A stretch of DNA of 64,000 nucleotides from Streptomyces rimosus (GTDB lineage: Bacteria > Actinomycetota > Actinomycetes > Streptomycetales > Streptomycetaceae), in assembly GCF_008704655.1 (NCBI RefSeq), contig NZ_CP023688.1:930001-994000 (forward strand). Direction: 5' to 3'. Below are positions 55,157 to 61,881 of the stretch, in pieces; the stretch's first letter is position 1; each line of letters begins with the position of its first letter. The position numbers were made by a program, and so were the translations under genes. The notes beneath the pieces are model-generated. The model made no database searches and was not told where the DNA came from. It worked only from the letters and a program-made list of their open reading frames with translations.

Positions 55157-56116
55157 TCACCCCAGCCGACGTATCGGCGCCCCTTGAAGGAACGCCTCGA
55201 TGTCCTCGACAGCCTGGCCGTAATACGTACGGTAGTTGTCCCGGGACACATAACCGAGATGCGGCGTGGCCAGCAGCCGCGGTGCCGTGCGCATCGGGTG
55301 GCCGGCGGGCAGCGGCTCGGTGTCGAAGACGTCGATGCCCGCGCCGGCGATCCGGCCCTCGTGCAGCGCGGCGAGCAGGGCGTCCTGGTCGACGATGGCC
55401 GCGCGTGAGGTGTTCACCAGGTACGCGGTCGGTTTGAGCAGGGCCAGTTCGGGGGCGCCGAGCAGGCCGCGGGTGCGGTCGCTCAGGGCCAGGTGGACCG
55501 AGACGAAGTCGCTGGTACGGAGCAACTCCTCCAGGTTCGCCGCGAGGCCGGTGCCGACCTCGTCGGTCCGTTCCTCGGTGAGGTTTTGGCTCCATGCCAC
55601 CACGTCCATGCCGAACGCCGCGCCGACCTGGGCGACCCGGCTGCCGATCTTGCCGAGTCCGAGCAGGCCGAGCCGCTTGCCGTGCAGGTCGGCGCCGACC
55701 GTGGACTGCCAGGGGCCGCCCGCGCGGAGCGCGTTGTGCTCGGTGACCACACCCCGGGCGAGGCCGAGGAGCAGGGCCCAGGTGAGTTCGACGGGCGGGG
55801 TGGACGAGCTGGCCGTACCGCATACGGTCACGCCGTGCTCCGCCGCGGCCGCGAAGTCGATCACGGAGTTGCGCATGCCCGAGGCGACGAGGAGCTTGAG
55901 CCGGGGCAGCCGGGCGAACAGCTCCGCCGGGAACGGCACCCGCTCGCGCAGCGTGACGACGATGTCGAAGCCGGCCAGCGCCTCGGCCAGTTCGTCCCCG
56001 GTGGCGAAGTGCCGGGTGAACCCGGTGACCTCCACCCGGTCCTGGACGGAGCTCCAGTCGGCGACGGTCGTGGCGATGTCCTGGTAGTCGTCGAGCACGG
56101 CGCAGCGCAGGTGCAT
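55157..56116 (-). CDS. D-2-hydroxyacid dehydrogenase family protein
   Basis: 319 residues from the ATG giving MHLRCAVLDDYQDIATTVAD. The NAD-binding motif is LGLLGLGKIGSRVAQVGAAF; the catalytic Arg is in LVNTSRAAIVDQDAL, Glu in GIDVFDTEPLPAGHP and His in TPHLGYVSRDNY. It interconverts a 2-keto acid and a 2-hydroxy acid with NAD(H). It is divergent from an RraA-like gene, and the two may share a dicarboxylate or keto-acid pathway. Confidence 0.92.
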   Translation of the reverse strand: MHLRCAVLDDYQDIATTVADWSSVQDRVEVTGFTRHFATGDELAEALAGFDIVVTLRERVPFPAELFARLPRLKLLVASGMRNSVIDFAAAAEHGVTVCGTASSSTPPVELTWALLLGLARGVVTEHNALRAGGPWQSTVGADLHGKRLGLLGLGKIGSRVAQVGAAFGMDVVAWSQNLTEERTDEVGTGLAANLEELLRTSDFVSVHLALSDRTRGLLGAPELALLKPTAYLVNTSRAAIVDQDALLAALHEGRIAGAGIDVFDTEPLPAGHPMRTAPRLLATPHLGYVSRDNYRTYYGQAVEDIEAFLQGAPIRRLG

Positions 56117-56294
56117 GGCGGGTGTCTCCGTGGGTGCGGTGGGTGGTCGGGTGCCCGGCCCGCCGGGGCCACGCGGCACGGTGATCACACTACGGGCGCG
56201 GGGCGAGGGCCGTACCGCGGCCCGACGTCAAAAAGTGTAAAGGCCATCAAGAAACCCTGACGGTGGTCCGCCCGAGCCGGTAGAAGGGGGTTTC

Positions 56295-56924
56295 ATGAAC
56301 GACTTCTCCGGCTTCCGAAGCATCCCGACGACCACCCTCGCCGATCTCCTGGGCCGCACGCAGGTCATGGACGTCGGCATCCGTCCCCTGTGGTCCCCCG
56401 TCCCGCGCGTGGCCGGTCCCGCGTTCACCGTGCGGTGTCCGCCGGGTGACAACCTGATGCTGCACGCGGCCGTGCACCGGGCGGAGCCGGGTGCGGTCAT
56501 CGTCGTCGAGTCGGGGGACATGGACTACGCGCTGGCCGGAGGAAACGTGTGTGCCGTCGCCCGGCGGCGCGGGGTCGCGGCGATCGTGGCGGACGGGCTG
56601 ATCCGTGACCTAGGCGAGGTACGCGAGGCCGGTTTCCCCGTGTTCGCACGCGGGGTCATCCCCGTCCCCGGGTCGAAGGCGGCCGTCGCCCCGCTCAACG
56701 ACCCGGTGCGCTGCGGCGGCGTGACCGTACGCGCCGGTGACATCGTGGTGGCCGACGAAGAGGGCGTCGTGGTCACCCCCGGGCCCGGGGACCGCCAGGA
56801 ACAGGTGCTCGCCGACGCCCGGAAGAAGCTGGCCAAGGAGGCGGACGAGACCCTCGACGCCTGGGAGGCGGCCCACCGGGCCCGTATCGACACGATCCTG
56901 CGCGATCAGGGGTTCACGGAGTGA
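56295..56924 (+). CDS. RraA-family protein (oxaloacetate decarboxylase/HMG aldolase-like)
   Basis: 209 residues. VAGPAFTVRCPPGDNLMLHA and IVADGLIRDLGEVREAGFPV (the G-x-R-D aldolase motif), then DIVVADEEGVVVTP, identify the RraA fold. In actinobacteria these usually act as metal-dependent 4-hydroxy-4-methyl-2-oxoglutarate aldolases or oxaloacetate decarboxylases, not as RNase E regulators. Its 3' end overlaps the convergent P450 gene by 11 bp. Confidence 0.9.
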   Translation: MNDFSGFRSIPTTTLADLLGRTQVMDVGIRPLWSPVPRVAGPAFTVRCPPGDNLMLHAAVHRAEPGAVIVVESGDMDYALAGGNVCAVARRRGVAAIVADGLIRDLGEVREAGFPVFARGVIPVPGSKAAVAPLNDPVRCGGVTVRAGDIVVADEEGVVVTPGPGDRQEQVLADARKKLAKEADETLDAWEAAHRARIDTILRDQGFTE

Positions 56925-58191
56925 GCGTCCCGCCATCGGGCCTGGGAACGGCCGCTCCGCGGGGCTTACCGTCGCCGGTCCCGGGAGTGGCCGCTCCGGG
57001 GAGCGTCCAGTTGACCGGCACCGCCACCGGCAGTGTGACCGCGTAGTAGCGGTGCCATTCGATCTCGTCGGCGGGCACGGCCAGGCGCAGATCGGCGGTC
57101 CGCCCCAGCAGTACGCGCAGCGTCTCCGCGGCCTGCATGCGGGAGACCGGGCCGCCCGGACAGCGGTGCCGCCCGTCGCTGAACCGCAGGTGCGGGCCGG
57201 GCTCCCGGTCGATGTCGAGGCGGTGCGGGTCGGGGAAGACCCGCGGGTCGCGGTTGGCCGCGTCGGTGGACACCAGCACGAGGTCGCCCTCCCGTACGAG
57301 AACGCCGTCCAGCAGCACGTCCTCGCGCGCGTTGCGGGGCAGTGCGTCGCCCAGGAAGACCGTCCAGCGCAGCAGCTCGTCGACGGCCCGTGGCAGCAGC
57401 CCGGGGTCCTTCCGCAGCCGGGCCGTCACCTCCGGGTGCTGCATCAGCCCCACGGTCGCCGCGCCGAGGAAGGTGGCGGGGTTGCCGAACTGGGAGATGA
57501 GGAGGAAGACGAAGAGGTCGGCGACCTCCTCCTCGCTCAGTACGCCGGACGCGTCGCTGAGGGTGATGAGGCGGCCCAGCAGCCCTGCGCCGGACGCGCG
57601 CAGCCCGGGAAGCCGTCCGAGCATCCACGTAAGGGCCAGGTTCCAGCTCTCCGGCACGCCCTGCATGCTTTCCGGGCCGGTACGGAAGATGTTGAAGATT
57701 TCGGCGTTGTCCGGGCAGCCTTCCGGGTCCAGGCCCAGCAGTTCCATGGTGAGCGCGCGGGAGAGCGGCATGATGAACCCGTCCATCAGGTCGCCGGGTT
57801 GCTCTCCGGCCAGGAAGGTGTCCAGCAGCCCGTCGGCGATCTCCCGGACGCGGCCCGGTGTCAGGTACCGCTGGTGCGGTCCCACGCCTTGGAAGAGGTC
57901 CTGGAGGAGGCCCGCGTTCTCGCACTGGGTGCGGATGTCGGTGACCGAGAGCGGTGGGATGAGGGGGTCCTGCCGGGGCATCCAGGGGTCGGAGGTGAGG
58001 GTGAGGCTGAAGCGGCGGTCCCGGAGCACCGAGCGCACCAGCTCGTGGCCGGTCACCAGCCAGGCGTCGGTACCGGTGTTGGTCCGTACGCGCTGGATCG
58101 GGCGGTGGACCACCGATGCGGCCAGCTCGGGCGCGAGCTGGTCGCCCCGGAAGGCGAAAGGGTATCGAGGGAGACGTCCGGCGTCCGGCAT
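56914..58191 (-). CDS. Atypical cytochrome P450
   Basis: 425 residues from an ATG with AAGGAG. ExxR is in DELLRWTVF and the heme Cys in LRFSDGRHRCPGG (FxxGxHxCxG). The I-helix reads LISQFGNPATFLGAATV, so the acid-Thr pair used to protonate oxygen is replaced by Pro-Ala, and the usual DPPxHxRxR segment is reduced to GVGPHQRYLTPGR. Such changes occur in P450s with non-standard chemistry. It is the third gene of a leftward set with a PurA-like and a LOG-type enzyme, 99 bp from LOG. Its substrate might be the purine product; this is inference. Confidence 0.88.
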   Translation of the reverse strand: MPDAGRLPRYPFAFRGDQLAPELAASVVHRPIQRVRTNTGTDAWLVTGHELVRSVLRDRRFSLTLTSDPWMPRQDPLIPPLSVTDIRTQCENAGLLQDLFQGVGPHQRYLTPGRVREIADGLLDTFLAGEQPGDLMDGFIMPLSRALTMELLGLDPEGCPDNAEIFNIFRTGPESMQGVPESWNLALTWMLGRLPGLRASGAGLLGRLITLSDASGVLSEEEVADLFVFLLISQFGNPATFLGAATVGLMQHPEVTARLRKDPGLLPRAVDELLRWTVFLGDALPRNAREDVLLDGVLVREGDLVLVSTDAANRDPRVFPDPHRLDIDREPGPHLRFSDGRHRCPGGPVSRMQAAETLRVLLGRTADLRLAVPADEIEWHRYYAVTLPVAVPVNWTLPGAATPGTGDGKPRGAAVPRPDGGTLTP

Positions 58192-58290
58192 GGGCTGGTG
58201 CTCCTTGTCTCGGCCTGGAGGGAGGGGCGGAAGGCAGGGCTGTTTCGAGGGGCGGCGGTGCCCCTGGGCACGTACCGCTCTTTCCGCGCG

Positions 58291-58926
58291 TCAGGTCTGC
58301 GACGGGCCGATCATCGGTGCCTCCGTGGGCGGGGCGGGCGGCCGGGCGGCCAGGCGCAGGGCGTCGTCCACGGACTTGGCGTGCTGGACGAGCTGCCGGT
58401 CGGCGTCGGACAGGAACCCTTCGTCGCGGGCGTGGTCCAGCATCCGGCCGAGGGGGCTGAAGAATCCGCCGTCGTCCAGGAGCACGATGCGCTTGTGGTG
58501 CAGGCCCAGTTGGGCCCAGGCGGTGATCTCGAAGAGTTCCTCCAGCGTGCCGTAGCCGCCGGGGAGGGCGAGGAAGGCGTCGCTCAGAGAGTGCATCAGG
58601 GCCTTGCGCTCGTGCATCGAGCCGACGATCCGCAGCTCGGTCAGGTCGCGCCGCCCGTACTCCCGGTCCATCAGCGCCTGCGGGATCACCCCGGTGATGC
58701 TGCCGCCCTCGGCGAGCACCGCGTCGGAGAGGGCGCCCATCACGCCGACGCCGCCCGCACCGTAGACGACGCGGATGCCGCGCCGGGCGCACGTCTGCCC
58801 CAGCCGTGCGGCGAGTTGGACGTGTGTGGGCCGCACGCCCGCACTGGCGCCGCAGAACACACACAGGCTCTTGAGCGTGCCGTCGGCCGCGTCCCCGGTG
58901 AAGCCGGTGTGCCGGTTCGGGTTCAT
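58291..58926 (-). CDS. LOG-type phosphoribohydrolase (cytokinin-activating family)
   Basis: 211 residues. LCVFCGASAGVRPTHVQLAA opens the fold; AGGVGVMGALSDAVLAEGG and LALPGGYGTLEELFEITAWA are the nucleotide-binding and PGGxGTxxE catalytic motifs, with the Arg in MHERKALMH. LOG enzymes split nucleoside 5'-monophosphates, releasing the free base and ribose 5-phosphate. Its ATG overlaps the stop of the PurA-like gene (ATGA at 58923-58926), so the two are coupled. LOG plus P450 recalls the cytokinin fas locus of Rhodococcus, though no prenyltransferase is seen here. Confidence 0.92.
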   Translation of the reverse strand: MNPNRHTGFTGDAADGTLKSLCVFCGASAGVRPTHVQLAARLGQTCARRGIRVVYGAGGVGVMGALSDAVLAEGGSITGVIPQALMDREYGRRDLTELRIVGSMHERKALMHSLSDAFLALPGGYGTLEELFEITAWAQLGLHHKRIVLLDDGGFFSPLGRMLDHARDEGFLSDADRQLVQHAKSVDDALRLAARPPAPPTEAPMIGPSQT

Positions 58927-60500
58927 GGCATCGTCCTCTTCTCTCGTCCATTGCGGACCGCCCGCAGCAGTCCCGCCGCCGCGGGCGCGGGCAGCAGGCC
59001 GGCCAGGCGTGCGGCGGGGTCGACGAGCAGATCCCGGTCCGCCGGGCCCGTGCCGGCCGCGGCCACTTCGACGCCCAGGAAGTCGGCGATATAGCGCAGG
59101 AAGGACCGCGCCTCGGGCGGGAGCTGGTCGTAGCGGGTCAGGCCGCGGGTGCGGTGGCGCCAGCCGGGCAGCCAGCAGTACAGCGGGCGGCAGCGTTCCA
59201 GGTACTCGTGGTCCGGTACGAATTCGCCGTACTCGCCGTTCGGCAGCTGGTACCCGACGCACACGCCGATACGGTCGAACCCGTCCAGGATGTCGAGCTT
59301 GGTCACCACCACGCTCGTGTAGCGGTTGAAGCCGGCGGCCCACCGCGCGTGCGCGAGGTCCAGCCAGCCGCAGCGCCGGGAGCGGCCCGTGGTGGTGCCG
59401 AACTCCTCCCCTGACCGGCGCAGGCGGTCGCCGAGTTCGCCGGCGTCCTCGGTGACGAAGGGGCCGTTGCCGACCATGGTCTGGTACGCCTTCAGCACGC
59501 CGACCCGGTGGCCGACCAGCGAGCCGTCCAGGCCGGTGCCGCTGGTGACGGAGTAGAAGGCGGTGGGCGAGGTCGTCACGTACGGGTACGTGCCGTGCTC
59601 CACGTCGAGCACCGGGCCCTGGGCGCCCTCCAGCAGGACCGAATACCCCGCCTCGACCGCGGCGCCGAGCAGCGCGACCGTGTCCGCCGCCAGGGACAGC
59701 AGCAGGTCGCGGTAGGTCTCCAGCCACTTCAGATCGCTGTCGGCGTGGCCGGACGGCAGGCCGAAGAAGCGGACGTTCTGCTCGATCCGGCGCCGCAGCA
59801 GATCGGGGTCCCGCAGGTCGCGCACCCGGATGCCGATGCGGTTGGCCTTGCTGACGTTGGCCGGGCCGATGCCGCGCCGGGTGGTGCCGATCACGTCCGA
59901 GCAGCGTCCGCCGCCGCTCTCCTGGCGGCCGTCGACGAGCCGGTGCAGCGGCAGTACGAGATGGGCCCGGTCGCTGATCACCAGCCGCCGGCGCAGCGCC
60001 GGTACGTGCGGGGCGAACGACGCGATCTCCTCGGCGAGGGTCTGCGGGTTGACCAGCACCCCGTTGGCGATGACGCCGAGCACGCCGGGGTGGCGCAGAC
60101 CGGACGGCAGCAGATGGTTCTTGAGGGTGTGTTCCCCGCCCTCCGCGCCCTGGAAGACCGTGGTGTGCCCGGCGTTGTCCCCGCCCTGTACCCGGGCGGC
60201 GATCTGGTGCGCGGGCGCCAGCCGGTCGGTCATGGCGCCCTTGCCGCCATCGCCCTGCTGGAGGTCTCCCACCCAGGTGAGGTGCTGCTGCTCCGGCGGC
60301 GGGCCCGACGTCCGCGTCAACGGGGCCAGCAGCGCGCTGCGCCGTGCCTGGCGTGACGCGCCGAGTGCGGGCCACAGGGCGCGCGGGTCGCAGGGCGGCA
60401 CGCGGTCGCGCGGGGCGTCGGGCGGCCGGGCCGGGGGGACGACCGGCGACGGGCCGGGGACCGTCGTCTCCTGGGCGCGGGCGGGGTCTGGGTCGGGCAT
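58923..60500 (-). CDS. Divergent adenylosuccinate synthetase (PurA-like)
   Basis: 525 residues from an ATG with GGAGG, ~95 longer than PurA because of a Pro/Arg-rich N-terminal extension of ~75 residues. The catalytic Asp (D84 in QQGDGGKGA) and His (H112 in GGDNAGHT) are kept, but the GDEGKGK loop has lost Glu and the last Lys. IMP- and phosphate-contact sequence is altered (GTTRRGIGPANVSKANRIG; PYVTTSPTAFYSVTSGTGL). The Asp-binding loop EFGTTTGRSRRCGWLD and GTP site VTKLDILDG look normal. It may ligate an amine to a purine nucleotide, or be a resistant target copy. It is translationally coupled to LOG. Confidence 0.9.
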   Translation of the reverse strand: MPDPDPARAQETTVPGPSPVVPPARPPDAPRDRVPPCDPRALWPALGASRQARRSALLAPLTRTSGPPPEQQHLTWVGDLQQGDGGKGAMTDRLAPAHQIAARVQGGDNAGHTTVFQGAEGGEHTLKNHLLPSGLRHPGVLGVIANGVLVNPQTLAEEIASFAPHVPALRRRLVISDRAHLVLPLHRLVDGRQESGGGRCSDVIGTTRRGIGPANVSKANRIGIRVRDLRDPDLLRRRIEQNVRFFGLPSGHADSDLKWLETYRDLLLSLAADTVALLGAAVEAGYSVLLEGAQGPVLDVEHGTYPYVTTSPTAFYSVTSGTGLDGSLVGHRVGVLKAYQTMVGNGPFVTEDAGELGDRLRRSGEEFGTTTGRSRRCGWLDLAHARWAAGFNRYTSVVVTKLDILDGFDRIGVCVGYQLPNGEYGEFVPDHEYLERCRPLYCWLPGWRHRTRGLTRYDQLPPEARSFLRYIADFLGVEVAAAGTGPADRDLLVDPAARLAGLLPAPAAAGLLRAVRNGREKRTMP

Positions 60501-61334
60501 GCGAGCCTCCACGGGGCGGTGCGGGTGTGGGGGAAAGGGTTCGCCGGGCCCGGCGGAGCCGGTTCCGGGAACGCGGTCAGGGACCGTGGCCCGGGGGCTG
60601 GGGACCAAGGCAAGGGCCCGGGGGCTGGTGGGGACCGGGGCCGGGGGTCCGGGGACGGGGACCAGGGGCCGGAGGTCCATGGCCGAAAGCCGGGAGCCGG
60701 GGCCGAGGCCGGGGCCGGAGCCAGGACCGGCGCACGGGTGCGGGCAGCGCGGCGGCTCCGGTTCCGTACGCGGGGGCCGATTCCGTACGCGGGGCCGGTG
60801 CTGTCGCGGGTGCCGTGCCGACGCCGGGCCGGCCACGGACGTGAAGAACCTGAGGTGATCGGCCGACGGCGGGTGCGGCCCGGCGGCCGGGCAGCCACGG
60901 AGCGCCGCCGGGCAACTCCGGGAGACCCGGTGCCGCTTCGCCTCCGCAGTGTGGACACGTTCGCCACGATTTCTGCGCAACCGCGCCCCTCCGCAAACCC
61001 CTTGCCGGGCAGCGTCACCCGCACCGCGGGGCGCACGGCGGCGTGGACGGTGGTACACCGCTCCCGGCAGGCTCGTGTTTGCTCATCGGAACGTTCCGCA
61101 TCATCCGCATGAGTGAACACCGACAGCGCATAGCTGGGTAACTGCCTAGTGCACCCGTTTTCCCGGGTGATGTGGAGGTCAGGGCGACACGCCCGGCCGG
61201 CCCCGCCGCGCCGGACGCGGTACGCGGCGGCGCCCGGCCGGCCACCCCGCCGAACGCGCCGGCCGGCTTTTCCCGCCCGGCCCTCCCCGCGTTCCCCTCT
61301 CCGTTCCCCCCGCACACGAAGAGGTGTGTCTGAC
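60501..61334. other. G-rich divergent intergenic region
   Basis: 834 bp between the PurA-like and flavoprotein genes with no convincing gene. From about 60590 to 60730 the + strand is made of close G-runs (four to five G) separated by short spacers, a G-quadruplex-capable tract lying in the leader side of the PurA-like gene. The right part contains the palindromes CGGTG-GTA-CACCG (61048-61060) and the 12-bp one listed separately. Confidence 0.6.
61087..61098. promoter_or_regulatory. Perfect 12-bp palindrome, candidate operator
   Basis: CGGAACGTTCCG lies in the divergent spacer about 240 bp upstream of the flavoprotein start. Together with CGGTG-GTA-CACCG 27 bp upstream it marks a likely regulator-binding region for this locus. 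The regulator is not in the window. Confidence 0.4.
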
Positions 61335-61781
61335 ATGTCCCTTGCGATGAATACGGCCGACCGGGAGGCGTTCCTCGCCGGTGCCCACGTGGCCGTGCTG
61401 GGCATCGGCGCCCCGGACGGGCCACCGCTGCTCGTGCCCGTCTGGTACGCCTACCGGCCGGGCGGCGAGATCGTCGTCCTGACCGGCCGGAAGTCCGTGA
61501 AGGCCCGGCGCATCCGCGCGGCGGGCCGGCTCGGCCTCTGCGTACAGCGGGAGACCGCGCCCTACAAGTACGTCAGCGTCGAGGGCCCGGTGACCGCCTT
61601 CGAGGACCGGGTGGACGCGGCCGAGCGGGCGGCGCTGGCCCACCGCTATCTGCCGCCGGAGACCGCCCGCGCCTACCTGGCCGCGACGGCGGACCAGCTC
61701 ACCACCGACGTGACCGTACGGATGCGCCCCGAGCGGTGGCGCACCGCCGACTTCGCCTCCTTCGCCACCGCGTTCAGCTGA
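61335..61781 (+). CDS. Pyridoxamine 5'-phosphate oxidase-fold flavin/F420-binding protein
   Basis: 148 residues from the ATG giving MSLAMNTADREAFLAGAHVA. VAVLGIGAPDGPPLLVPVWY and GEIVVLTGRKSVKARRIRAA are the FMN/F420-phosphate-binding sequences of the split-barrel fold, and APYKYVSVEGPVTAFEDR the second half. These enzymes oxidise or reduce small substrates using FMN or F420. It is followed after 100 bp by the NRPS-like gene in the same direction, so a tailoring role in that pathway is likely. Confidence 0.87.
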   Translation: MSLAMNTADREAFLAGAHVAVLGIGAPDGPPLLVPVWYAYRPGGEIVVLTGRKSVKARRIRAAGRLGLCVQRETAPYKYVSVEGPVTAFEDRVDAAERAALAHRYLPPETARAYLAATADQLTTDVTVRMRPERWRTADFASFATAFS

Positions 61782-61881
61782 CCAGGGCCGCCAGGACCCG
61801 CCGTTTTCTCTTCCGCCGATCCCCCTTTCACCCCTCCCGCCCCGGCAGTCCCGGGCCATCGACCGTTCCGAGGTACTGATC

